Assembly: GCA_018806915.1 (NCBI GenBank)
Contig: JAGKQI010000061.1
Location: 1,736,001 to 1,800,000, forward strand
DNA: 64,000 bases
Direction: 5' to 3'
From: Phytophthora colocasiae
Taxonomy: Eukaryota > Oomycota > Peronosporomycetes > Peronosporales > Peronosporaceae
Shown here: positions 40,221 through 48,916 of the stretch, piece by piece
How positions within the stretch are numbered: position 1 is the stretch's first letter
Layout: every line of letters begins with the position of its first letter
The notes under the pieces: model-generated
What the model was told of the DNA's origin: nothing
Seen by the model: only the letters and a program-made list of their open reading frames with translations
Databases searched by the model: none
Translations under genes and position numbers: made by a program

Positions 40221-40272
40221 ACAGTGAGCGACATATATTAATGTGGATCCGTATCAATATGTCGCTCACTGT
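40221..40272. promoter_or_regulatory. inverted repeat with back-to-back initiator-like sites
   Basis: acagtgagcgacatat (40221-40236) and its exact complement (40257-40272) are separated by 20 nt. Each arm contains GCTCACTGT, an initiator-like word, facing outward. The minus-strand arm lies 50-70 nt before the TAF1B ATG at 40168, so it probably contains that gene's start site. The opposite arm could start a plus-strand transcript toward the Copia element. Confidence 0.5.
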
Positions 40273-40398
40273 GCAGAAAATTGCAGCACGAGATGCCGTA
40301 GCGCTCCACACAGACCACTTGAGCGGACGAAACTTGGTACTGTACAAGCATAGAGAACCATTTTGCTACAGCTTGTGACGAATTTGCAAGGCGCTACC

Positions 40399-40646
40399 TG
40401 TTGGAATGCATTTTGAAGATCAGACAACTGAAGGTTGAAGATCAAGGTGAGACCCGGAGCATGGAGTAAGTCTAAACTGAGATGAAGCCTGTCGAAGCTG
40501 GGAGCTGCGGATCTCTTCATGTGAAAGAGCTGAAGCTCAAGGATGGTTGCCAGACCTAGGAGAGCTAACACTCTAAATTTATTCATACTTTCATTTACCC
40601 TCTCTGGTGTACGAGGTTATCGTTGGATTCGATTCAACTCACAACA
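40399..40646 (+). repeat. 5' LTR of Copia element
   Basis: 248 bp, TG...CA, one noticed difference from the 3' copy (c here, g there in the cccggag word). Confidence 0.95.
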
Positions 40647-40694
40647 GGGTTCTGAGCCCAAAGACGTAATTCGTTCTGTGTGAGGAGATCCAAG

Positions 40695-41627
40695 ATGGCT
40701 ACACCTCTGAAGTATACAAACGAGGGCGTCCCGAAGAACTGGGATGGAAAGGACTGGCAACAGTACAAGTGGGCCATGGGACTAGTGTTCCGGAAGAAGA
40801 AACTTACAGAGATTGTGAGTGGAGACTTGAAACGGGATGCACTGGTGACTGATGAGGGCAAGACGAAGTTCGATGAGGATCAGGTGACGATCATGCAGTT
40901 GATCGGGATGTCACTGCCTGCGGACAAGCTCCATCAGGTTCGACACAAGACCACAGGGACTGAGATGTGGAAGGCTTTGTGTGATATCTATGAGTGCACG
41001 GATAATCAAACGACTATCGCGCACAGGAGTAGATGTCTGCGGAATGAGCTTGAAACTGTAAAACTGCACCCAGGTGGAGATGTGAACGAGCATTTGAGTA
41101 AGATGTTCAATATTCGGACTGAATTGACATCGTTGAACTACACCGTGGAAGATATTGACATGGTGGAGATGCTGTTGGATAGCCTTCCGAATCAATACGA
41201 GTTTGAGAGTTTAAAGTCGGGTATTCGATACAACTTGGGCGTAGGAGGCACTACACCGGAACGAACTCGGGAACTAATTCGGATTGCAGACTCGCGTCAG
41301 AAAGTCTATAAGGCCAAGGGCGGAGCAAATCAACGTGGAAACCAGAAGAATGGTGGAAGCACAAACAGCACAAAGACTAAGAATGAGAAGGGGGACACGT
41401 CACAACAAGATAAGACCGGAGGCTCGAAGAAGAAGCAGAAGAAGTGTTTTGTCTGCGAGAGTACGGAGCATCTCAAAGTTGATTGTCCTAATCGAGCCAA
41501 ACCTGCAGATAGTGATAATCCAAAAGAAACAGAACAGAAGCGAAAACCGAAGGGACACTTGACTATCTACAGGAGCAACCAAGCTGACGAAGATGTTGGT
41601 GTGGCAGCTGGTACTCTGAACGATTAG
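40695..41627 (+). CDS. gag: Copia Gag with zinc knuckle
   Basis: 310 residues from ATG 40695. The UBN2/gag-polypeptide fold is seen as NWDGKDWQQYKWAMG, AHRSRCLRNELETVKL and MLLDSLPNQYEFE, typical of Copia Gag. A basic, Gly/Asn/Lys-rich linker leads to the CCHC knuckle CFVCESTEHLKVDC (spacing C-X2-C-X4-H-X4-C). It forms the particle and binds the RNA. It ends in UAG at 41625-41627, after which the same frame stays open into the protease. Confidence 0.9.
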   Translation: MATPLKYTNEGVPKNWDGKDWQQYKWAMGLVFRKKKLTEIVSGDLKRDALVTDEGKTKFDEDQVTIMQLIGMSLPADKLHQVRHKTTGTEMWKALCDIYECTDNQTTIAHRSRCLRNELETVKLHPGGDVNEHLSKMFNIRTELTSLNYTVEDIDMVEMLLDSLPNQYEFESLKSGIRYNLGVGGTTPERTRELIRIADSRQKVYKAKGGANQRGNQKNGGSTNSTKTKNEKGDTSQQDKTGGSKKKQKKCFVCESTEHLKVDCPNRAKPADSDNPKETEQKRKPKGHLTIYRSNQADEDVGVAAGTLND

Positions 41628-41645
41628 CCACAGATACCAATCGAG

Positions 41646-43733
41646 ATGTTCGAGATGTTCGACGCTAGCCGAAAGGAAAGAGTCCTGCAGGACACGCATG
41701 GATTAGCAGGAGATAGGCAGAGTGACGAATCGACTGACACTGGAAGTGGATGGTGGTATTTCGATACCGCATCAAACACACACTTGACCGGAAATCGTGA
41801 CCATTACTGTTCCTTCACGGAAGACACAACTGAGTCTCAAAGCGTGCATGGTGTTACTCCAGCGCTAGCCTCGCGAATTGAAGGAGTTGGAACAGTGGCA
41901 TTGCAGACTGAGGTTGAAGGTGAATCCGTGGTAATCTACCTGAATGACGTATTCTACGTTCCTGGAGCAGCAGCTGGACTTCTCTCACCTGGTTTGGCGA
42001 TGGAGCAAGGCTTCGAGTTTGATTATGATCGAGCTAGTAATGTCTTTAAGCTGATGCGAAATGGAAGAACCGTGGTAGTGGCAATGCCACAGGATGCAAC
42101 GTGGGGATTTCAAGTGAATCCGGCGCAAAATAGACCTGCTGTTGAACCGCTAACTACGCCGATGGCAAATTTCACTGCAGTTGAAGGTGTTGCGTCGCTG
42201 AAGCTCTGGCACGAGCGTTTAGGACACACCTGCCCCCAGTATCTCAAGACCATGGTGGATAAGGATATGGTGAAGGGTATGATGCTCACCCAGCGGCAGC
42301 AACAAGACGACTGTGAGGTCTGCCATCTAGGTAAACAGAAGAAGACACCGTACAGAAAGAAACTTGACCGTGGATTAAATTCTCCAAATCAAGTGGTGTA
42401 CGCAGATCTCTTGATTCCTAGTAGAGAGAACGGAACCCGGTTTGAAGCTGTGCTCGTGATCATGGATGGATTTTCGCGGTTTGTTACTGTGCATATGCTG
42501 ACAAGCAAGGCAAGTGAAACCGTGAATAGGCACATCAAAGAGTACATCCTGTGGGCCGAAAGACAAGCTGGAAGGAACTCACCCAATGCAAACGGAAAGG
42601 TGCACAAGGTGCGGCAGGTACTGATCACGCACAGCGTTCGACAAGTGTTAACGGACAAAGGAGGTGAATTCGTGAACGGTGAGATTGACAAGTGGTATAA
42701 GTCGCATGGAATTGAACACGTTCTTGTCGGTCCAAAGAGCTCGCAGCTAAACCTGTGTGAGCGAACCCACCAATCACTTGTGGAAATGACCAAAGCTACA
42801 ATGCGTGATGCTGGATTTCCGAAGAGCATGTGGCCAGAAGCATTGCGGAATGCAGTGTATCTGAAGAATCGTGTATACAACAAAGGAACTCAGGGAATCC
42901 CTTTTGAGATGATGTTTGGAGTAAAGCCGGATATCCATCACATTAGGAAGTTTGGGGCATTGGCCTATGTTCACGTTCCGATTACACCTGGAAGACGCAA
43001 ATACCAAGACAATGCGAAGCTTGGATATGTTCTTGGATACGCGGAGGATGTGATTGGATGCAAAGTGTACTTCCCTGAAGAGCGGACGGCAAAATTCGTG
43101 ACAGATCTGCGCGTTACTGAAGAATGTATGTATCGGAACCGACATAATGTGGCAGTGGAAGACACCGACTTGGACTCGTTGCATTTCGAACAAGCTTCTT
43201 TTGAAGATGATACAATTGAGCAGGACGATTCCTTAGTGATGACCGAGACGTTGCGTCTCGAGGGAGGTGAAAGTTACCAAGAATCTGCTGAGCAGCATGA
43301 TGAGGATAGTGTACTTCACAACGTCCATGGAGATGGTAATTTGTGGGACAAGGAGACACTACAGCAGAGTGTCGTTGACGTGACTGGAGTGGAGGGCATT
43401 ACTGTAGCAATTCCAACTGACGTTAGTGCTCAAGCAGCAACAGGAGGGACTGAAGTTGAGGAAGGTGAAAACGAGGATGACACTGAAATGCCATCGCCTT
43501 ACCGAACGTCTTCGCCGAGAAAGTCTACTGAAATTGCAGCATCAAGATGGAGTGAGCGGAAGCAGAGTGACAAATTATTCTCGCAGAACTCACCGGTACG
43601 AAGTGAAATAAAGGAAGACTGTGATGATGAATCTGTTGTTGGAAATTGTGGATCTGTTGCAGAATGGATGCTTCAGAACATGACACAGAAAATGGAGTTG
43701 ATAATTTCGTGGAAGAAGATGAAGCTGATCTAG
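41646..43733 (+). CDS. pol: Copia protease and integrase
   Basis: Same frame as gag, with no extra stop between the UAG and here; ATG 41646 may be incidental. Protease active site WYFDTASNTHLTG. GAG-pre-integrase with LWHERLGHTCPQYL and CEVCHLGKQKK (the HHCC zinc site). Integrase core DDE: YADLLIP (D), VLTDKGGEF (D) and NLCERTHQSLVEM (E). The KFGALAYVHV region follows, then an acidic linker. The frame ends at 43733, inside the linker before RT, where a -1 (or +2) shift is needed. Confidence 0.88.
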   Translation: MFEMFDASRKERVLQDTHGLAGDRQSDESTDTGSGWWYFDTASNTHLTGNRDHYCSFTEDTTESQSVHGVTPALASRIEGVGTVALQTEVEGESVVIYLNDVFYVPGAAAGLLSPGLAMEQGFEFDYDRASNVFKLMRNGRTVVVAMPQDATWGFQVNPAQNRPAVEPLTTPMANFTAVEGVASLKLWHERLGHTCPQYLKTMVDKDMVKGMMLTQRQQQDDCEVCHLGKQKKTPYRKKLDRGLNSPNQVVYADLLIPSRENGTRFEAVLVIMDGFSRFVTVHMLTSKASETVNRHIKEYILWAERQAGRNSPNANGKVHKVRQVLITHSVRQVLTDKGGEFVNGEIDKWYKSHGIEHVLVGPKSSQLNLCERTHQSLVEMTKATMRDAGFPKSMWPEALRNAVYLKNRVYNKGTQGIPFEMMFGVKPDIHHIRKFGALAYVHVPITPGRRKYQDNAKLGYVLGYAEDVIGCKVYFPEERTAKFVTDLRVTEECMYRNRHNVAVEDTDLDSLHFEQASFEDDTIEQDDSLVMTETLRLEGGESYQESAEQHDEDSVLHNVHGDGNLWDKETLQQSVVDVTGVEGITVAIPTDVSAQAATGGTEVEEGENEDDTEMPSPYRTSSPRKSTEIAASRWSERKQSDKLFSQNSPVRSEIKEDCDDESVVGNCGSVAEWMLQNMTQKMELIISWKKMKLI

Positions 43734-45637
43734 ACGTCACAGTGGCTAGTGTTTGCGGGTCCTCCTACGATCAGGAAGGTGACGAGCTGTGCAGTGATGA
43801 TGGTCCAGAAAATGAAGATCGTATTGATGCTAGTGCACTATTATCAACGAGGCAGACCGGGAAGCGCACACAGCGGAGCGAAACGTCATCAGAAGTAGTG
43901 AGAGTTGAGCAGAACGCTGAAAAACAACAGCCAAAGCGGACTCGAACTGGATTACGTGAGGCTCATGAGCGTCGCCGACCTAGTTATTTGAATGACTACG
44001 TGGCAAATGTAGTGCAGAGTACGTCGCGTATTCTTAACAAGAATGGTATGCCGATACGTGCAAGTCAAGTAAGAATCCCAAGGAACCATCGCGAAGCTAT
44101 GCGGTCGGATTTTGCAGATTTCTGGCGAGAAGCCGAGCTGGAGGAGATGGCTGCTCTAAAAGCAAAAGGAGTTATTGAGGAGATCCCAGTGGAATCTGTA
44201 CCACCAGACGCGAAGCCAATCAATACAAGATGGGTCTACGCAGTTAAATCTGACCATCAAGGGTATGTGATTCGGTTCAAGTCGCGCACTGTTGCTTTGG
44301 GGAATTACCAGAGACCTGGAATCGATTTCATGGAGACTTTCGCACCTGTGGCTCGTATGTCGTCATTCCGATTGATCGTGGCGTTGGCTGCGGCGTTGAA
44401 CCTGCAGTTGTACGGAGGTGACATCAATACAGCGTACTTGAACGCACTGTTGGGGATCAAGCAGTACATCAGGTCAATTGATGGGTTTCCATGCGAGATC
44501 GACGGACACATGTATGTAGTTTTGAAAGCACTATATGGACTAAGGCAGTCGGGAAGAGAATGGAACTCGGAGTTGAATCACTGGCTCTTGGCAAACGGAT
44601 ACCAACGCTCGTTGACTGAACCGTGCCTTTATTACAAGTTCGAAGGAGAATGTATTATGCTGGTACTCGTGTACGTGGATGATATCCTGGTGGCTACAAA
44701 TGACGAGGACAAGAAGCGTGACCTGTTCAAGGAATTGGATGCAGAGTACGGCATTAAGGACCAAGGTTTGCTCACGGATTATTTAGGCGTTGAAGTAGAG
44801 CAATCAGTGGACAAGATCACAATCAAGCAGAGCAAGTATGCGCGTGAAATATTGCAGACCTTCGGATATGAGAATGCGCACAGTATTGGAAATCCAATGG
44901 AGACAAATGCAAGACTACTTCCACTTACTGAGGACGAGAAATCTGACACAATTTTTACATACCGGCAAGCAATAGGAATGCTGATGTACTTAGCAACTGG
45001 AACTCGTCCAGACTTGCTGTATGCAGTTGGCCAACTTAGCAGATTTGTGATGAAGCCATCCACTAAACATGTTGGTGCAGCGAAGCGTGTGCTCCGGTAT
45101 CTGGCTGGAACTGTGGAGTACGGAATAAGCTACGATCGTACCAAGGACATGCCTGACAAGATTGTTCTGGACGGCTACTGCGATAGTGACTGGGCAAACG
45201 ATCCCATTTCGCGCAAGAGCACAACAGGACTGGTGTTCACACTGGCAGGAGGGGCTGTATCGTGGATGTCCAGACGTCAAACTATCGTGACGTTATCTAC
45301 TGCTGAGGCTGAGTACGTTGCCGCGTGTGAGGCTGCTATGGAGGCGAAAGCAGAAAGCAACATTCTTCAGGAAATTTTGAAAAAGCAGAGTGTGGAATTG
45401 CGCATTGGAATTGATAACCAAGCAGCGCATATACTCGCTACCAATCCTACGTACAGTCGACGCACTCGCCACATTGAGTTGCGTTGGCATTTCGTGCGCG
45501 AGCAAGTGGCGAAAGGTGCAATTGACTTGCACAAAATAAGTGGTGAAGTGAACCCTGCGGATACCTTTACTAAACCTTTGGACAAGAAAAGGATGGGCAC
45601 GTTGCTCGAGCTCATTGGGGTTGGGAAGTCCAGCTAA
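43646..45637 (+). CDS. pol: Copia reverse transcriptase and RNase H
   Basis: Continues Pol in the -1 frame relative to 41646-43733. The RVT_2 domain starts near KPINTRWVYAVKSDHQGYV; catalytic residues lie in LYGGDINTAYLNA and YVDDILVAT, with ALYGLRQSGREWNSEL between. RNase H (Ty1 class) shows LDGYCDSDWANDPISRKSTTG, TLSTAEAEYVAACEA and GIDNQAAHILA, ending ADTFTKPLDKKRM near the C-terminus. The catalytic core is intact; only the linker frame break separates it from integrase. Confidence 0.9.
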   Translation: MWICCRMDASEHDTENGVDNFVEEDEADLDVTVASVCGSSYDQEGDELCSDDGPENEDRIDASALLSTRQTGKRTQRSETSSEVVRVEQNAEKQQPKRTRTGLREAHERRRPSYLNDYVANVVQSTSRILNKNGMPIRASQVRIPRNHREAMRSDFADFWREAELEEMAALKAKGVIEEIPVESVPPDAKPINTRWVYAVKSDHQGYVIRFKSRTVALGNYQRPGIDFMETFAPVARMSSFRLIVALAAALNLQLYGGDINTAYLNALLGIKQYIRSIDGFPCEIDGHMYVVLKALYGLRQSGREWNSELNHWLLANGYQRSLTEPCLYYKFEGECIMLVLVYVDDILVATNDEDKKRDLFKELDAEYGIKDQGLLTDYLGVEVEQSVDKITIKQSKYAREILQTFGYENAHSIGNPMETNARLLPLTEDEKSDTIFTYRQAIGMLMYLATGTRPDLLYAVGQLSRFVMKPSTKHVGAAKRVLRYLAGTVEYGISYDRTKDMPDKIVLDGYCDSDWANDPISRKSTTGLVFTLAGGAVSWMSRRQTIVTLSTAEAEYVAACEAAMEAKAESNILQEILKKQSVELRIGIDNQAAHILATNPTYSRRTRHIELRWHFVREQVAKGAIDLHKISGEVNPADTFTKPLDKKRMGTLLELIGVGKSS

Positions 45638-45694
45638 GAGACTGGATTTGGAAAAAAACGCATGCTGGAATCGAAGGTGACTTCGAGGGAGGCG

Positions 45695-45942
45695 TGTTGG
45701 AATGCATTTTGAAGATCAGACAACTGAAGGTTGAAGATCAAGGTGAGACCCGGAGGATGGAGTAAGTCTAAACTGAGATGAAGCCTGTCGAAGCTGGGAG
45801 CTGCGGATCTCTTCATGTGAAAGAGCTGAAGCTCAAGGATGGTTGCCAGACCTAGGAGAGCTAACACTCTAAATTTATTCATACTTTCATTTACCCTCTC
45901 TGGTGTACGAGGTTATCGTTGGATTCGATTCAACTCACAACA
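45695..45942 (+). repeat. 3' LTR of Copia element
   Basis: 248-bp partner of 40399-40646, followed by the target duplication ctacc at 45943-45947. From 45948 to 46135 nothing else is seen. Confidence 0.95.
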
Positions 45943-46135
45943 CTACCTGCCCTGGACGACACACACGGCCAAAAGATATCCTCTTTAAGAACACCTCGCT
46001 ACGTAGTACCGTGAGCGACGGTTAGCTCGCTTCTATTTAACACATACCTAACTGTTAACTAACAGTTATTGTTGCAAAGGTGTACGCGAGCATGGAAGTC
46101 ACATTGAATTGATGGTTAAGACTTCTATAGCCAGC

Positions 46136-46714
46136 TTACAGCTTGTTCATGGAAGCAATGTCCACCGACTGCACGTAGTCCTCAAAGCCCTCAATGGCCT
46201 CCGTGATGTCGTCCAGCAGCACCAGGTCGTCCACAATCACGCACTGCACGAGCAGCTTCTTGATGCCGAAAGCCACAGGCACCAGCTTGTGGCCCTCACC
46301 CCAGGTCAGACCCTCCACGGGCAGAGCCTTGATCTTGGCAGCCAGCTCCTCAAGGTTCGTCTCGGCCTCCCACGGCTTCACCTCAATCACGACCTGCGAG
46401 CGCTCCACCGGCTTCTTCTTCTCCTTCTTGGCGGCCTTAGCGGCCTCCGCGCGCTTGGCAGCAAGAGCCTTGGCGGCCTCGTCCTCCTCTTCGTCGTCGT
46501 CATCGCCGAACAGGTCGTCGTCATCGTCGTCCTCCTCCTCGACCTTCTTGGGGGCGGGGGCGGCCTTCTTGGGGGCCTCCTTCTTGACCGGGGCAGCCTT
46601 CTTGGCGGGCTTGGCAGCCGCGATGGGCTTCATGGGCTTGGCGCCCTTGACGGGGTGCAGCACCGAGAACTTGGCGGTCTGCACCAGCTGGAACTTGCTC
46701 ATGTCGGTCGGCAT
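46136..46714 (-). CDS. translation elongation factor 1B, beta/delta-type nucleotide exchange subunit
   Basis: 192 residues from ATG 46714 (MPTDMSKFQLVQ); ATG 46702 is an alternative. The C-terminal EF1 guanine-exchange domain is clear: SQVVIEVKPWEAETNLEELA, VEGLTWGEGHKLVPVAFGIK and VDDLVLLDDITEAIEGFEDYVQSVDI, ending in MNKL. It is preceded by the acidic CAF-type region with DDLFGDDDDEEEDEAAKAL and by an Ala/Lys/Pro-rich linker. It recycles eEF1A from GDP to GTP during elongation. The N-terminus is short: no GST-C-like fold precedes the linker, unlike many beta subunits. High-GC codon use suits a strongly expressed gene. Confidence 0.92.
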   Translation of the reverse strand: MPTDMSKFQLVQTAKFSVLHPVKGAKPMKPIAAAKPAKKAAPVKKEAPKKAAPAPKKVEEEDDDDDDLFGDDDDEEEDEAAKALAAKRAEAAKAAKKEKKKPVERSQVVIEVKPWEAETNLEELAAKIKALPVEGLTWGEGHKLVPVAFGIKKLLVQCVIVDDLVLLDDITEAIEGFEDYVQSVDIASMNKL

Positions 46715-46826
46715 CTTGATACAAATAGGGGGTTGTGGGAGATAGAGAGTCGATTCGCTACTGAGCATGAATAAGTGGAGCAGGTTACTTGCACAACCTC
46801 AAACTCGCCGTTATAACTGACATGGC

Positions 46827-46850
46827 TCTTATATATGGATATATATCCTA
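46827..46850 (-). promoter_or_regulatory. TATA-like sequence upstream of eEF1B
   Basis: Alternating TATATA words (minus strand tatatatccatatataag) lie about 115-135 nt before ATG 46714. A TATA-type promoter is uncommon among the initiator-type genes here; it might reflect strong constitutive expression. Weak evidence. Confidence 0.3.
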
Positions 46851-46903
46851 AGAAGCACAGTGAGAATCTACTACATGTCGTACACGCGCGCTGTAGTGCT
46901 TTC

Positions 46904-47509
46904 CTAGCGCTGTGCCAAGCGGTCTTGCATGTGTGTGCCAAGTGTCAGCGCTGGATTCGATCGGGGTGGCGCGTAGTCAAGCGCCATCCTCATCAAGTTC
47001 GACGACCAAGCATCCATGGCCCACGTCTCGGACCCACGTCTCGAGAGGCGACACGACGTCGCCCACGACATGCTCCATCTGGTCACTACAACATCGTGCT
47101 TCTGCTGCCAATTCAGACGACGGCAGACATGTAGTAGATGATCAGACGCTACCCCCGAGTCTACCCTGGATGAAGACCCAAGAAAGTGAAGACTCGCAGC
47201 CGAGACGTGAACGCTGCTAACGAACTCATTTACCGGTGAAGCCTTCGTCGCGGAGATCTGTGCCACCAGCTTCTGGTGGATGTTAAAGAGTATCTGCTAG
47301 CCATAGCAGGTAGACTCCGAAGGCGCACCGCCCCCTCGCAACATACACGCAAGGCGAAGGTAGGTTTCGCCGCGTTGGGACTCTCCTCGCGGAATTGGAC
47401 CCGTGACAAGCGTGTGGCCATTTTCGTCGACCACAAGACGTTCCCCGTGGAAACGATTCGCTACCACGTCGGCTAGCCCCTCGTAATTCTTTGCTGGAAG
47501 CTCGTCCAC
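46904..47509 (-). other. unresolved open frames between eEF1B and the methyltransferase
   Basis: On the minus strand one frame is open from upstream of 47509 down to 46904 except for a single TAG at 47297-47299; it reads VDELPAKNYEGLADVVANRF, then VVDENGHTLVTGPIPRGE, and after the stop NIHQKLVAQISATKASPVNE. The plus strand over 47276-47476 is also open (KRVAIFVDHKTFPVETIRYH). Both look codon-biased, but neither has a recognised domain or clear start, so strand and status cannot be decided. A minus-strand pseudogene is slightly favoured. Confidence 0.25.
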
Positions 47510-47755
47510 GGACGCCCATGTAGTGGAGGAAAGATTAGCTCGTAGATGCGTGAATAACCATTGTGGAACAGAGTTTTGGAGCGGTCCATTGCGGCTTGCG
47601 GAGTAGACGGAAAGAACGAGAATGAACTGCTAGCCTACCTCACCCCAGCGTTCGCGACGAAGCGATTCCACCCAGCGGCGTTCGATGGCTACGTTTGCTG
47701 GTATGTGGATCGTAGCGTTTGCCCCCTGTGCACCACCCGTTCTTTTTCTGGCAAC

Positions 47756-48891
47756 ATGACCAACATGGTTGAGTTGCAGCGAGTGCTGGAGGCTTATCGC
47801 GCCATGGAGCCTGTCAAGCGCGTCATCGGTATGATCAAGGAGCTGTTCAAGTACGAGCAACACTGGGCGACACTCGAGTTCCAGGTACTGTAGCTATCCT
47901 AGGAAGCTCTGAAGAATTTTGACGACAACTTGTGTCAATGACTGCAGGCTCAGGTGATGCAAACGGTGGTGAACGACCCCGTGTGCGACCAATTCGCGCC
48001 ATTGAGGAAATACACGTACAGATTCCTTAAAGCTTACGTCGATGGTATGCAGACAATATTGCAAAGCCTTTTTACAATCCCGTCGTAACTTTTTGCATGT
48101 TGACAGAGATTGAGGCGGTGCATGCGGATGTTGACGACGGACTCGTGGAGGCCTTAATGGAGTTCGTACTCAACGCTAAACTATCGGACGACGCACTGAA
48201 CGCAGAAGCGATGCATCACGTGTCCTACACAGTTCCGACGCCCAAGTCTTCCGTTGTCGTCACTTGTCGAGTGGCCTCCGTGTTCAACGAAGTGGGGCTC
48301 AAACTCTGGGAAGCAGGTTGGCTCCTTGCTGAGTACGTTATCGCTCATGAGGATGAATTTCGTGATAGAAAGGTGCTCGAACTAGGAGCTGGCGTGGGTT
48401 TCACTGGGCTGGTGTTGGCCTGTGTCTGCCGCTCAAGCCGCATCGTACTTACCGACTACGCTCCGAATGTGATGCAGAACTTGCGCTACAACGTTGAAAT
48501 CAACTCGAGCAAGTTCCATTGTCCTGTTGAAGTGCAGACGCTGGACTGGGAGACCTGGCAGCCGAATGAAACAGACGAACGCCCCGATGTTCTGCTAGCA
48601 GGAGACTGCGTGTACGACGTTGCGGCGTTTCCACCCATGATGCACGTGCTTCAGTCCTTCCTTGGGGATGAAGAAGGCACTGCGAGTCGTCCGAAACGTG
48701 TAGCGATCTTTGCAGCTACCATTCGTAACCAGAAAACATTCCAGACGTTCCTGGATCAACTTGCAGAGCACGGTATCGACTACGTGGACATCACAGCTCC
48801 ATCGTTGGAGAAGATGGGCCAGCAGATCTTCACGTACCCGAACCGAGACCAGATTCGCATTTGCCGCTTGTCGAGAGCTAATGTGAAATAG
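47756..48891 (+). CDS. EEF2KMT/FAM86-like protein lysine methyltransferase
   Basis: Exons 47756-47884, 47948-48044 and 48107-48891 give 336 residues. The class I SAM-binding core shows VGLKLWEAGWLLAEYV, VLELGAGVGFTGLVLA (motif I), IVLTDYAPNVMQNLRYNVEIN, TLDWETW and PDVLLAGDCVYDV, as in METTL21/FAM86 enzymes. The N-terminal region (NDPVCDQFAPLRKYTYRFLKAYVDEIEAVHADVDDGLVEAL) matches the FAM86 N-domain layout, pointing to methylation of a lysine on elongation factor 2. Likely cytosolic. ATG 47765 is an alternative start. It converges on transporter 4 with 25 bp between stops. Confidence 0.85.
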
Positions 48892-48916
48892 GAGTTTTGC
48901 AGCTATCTATTATGTG

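Larger units (their letters stand above)
40399..45942 (+). mobile_element. Ty1/Copia LTR retrotransposon, full length
   Basis: 5544 bp with 248-bp LTRs (tgttgg...acaaca) that differ at one noticed position, and a 5-bp target duplication, ctacc, at 40394-40398 and 45943-45947. Order is gag, protease, integrase, RT, RNase H, the Copia order. Gag and the first Pol frame are in the same frame separated by one UAG; the second Pol frame is reached by a -1 (or +2) shift in the 88-nt overlap 43646-43733. It sits between TAF1B and eEF1B without hitting a gene. Confidence 0.95.

Noticed and set aside
46194..46745. 183-codon plus frame opposite eEF1B
   Set aside because: Ser/Ala-rich mirror of the acidic and Lys/Ala-rich coding strand; no independent evidence.
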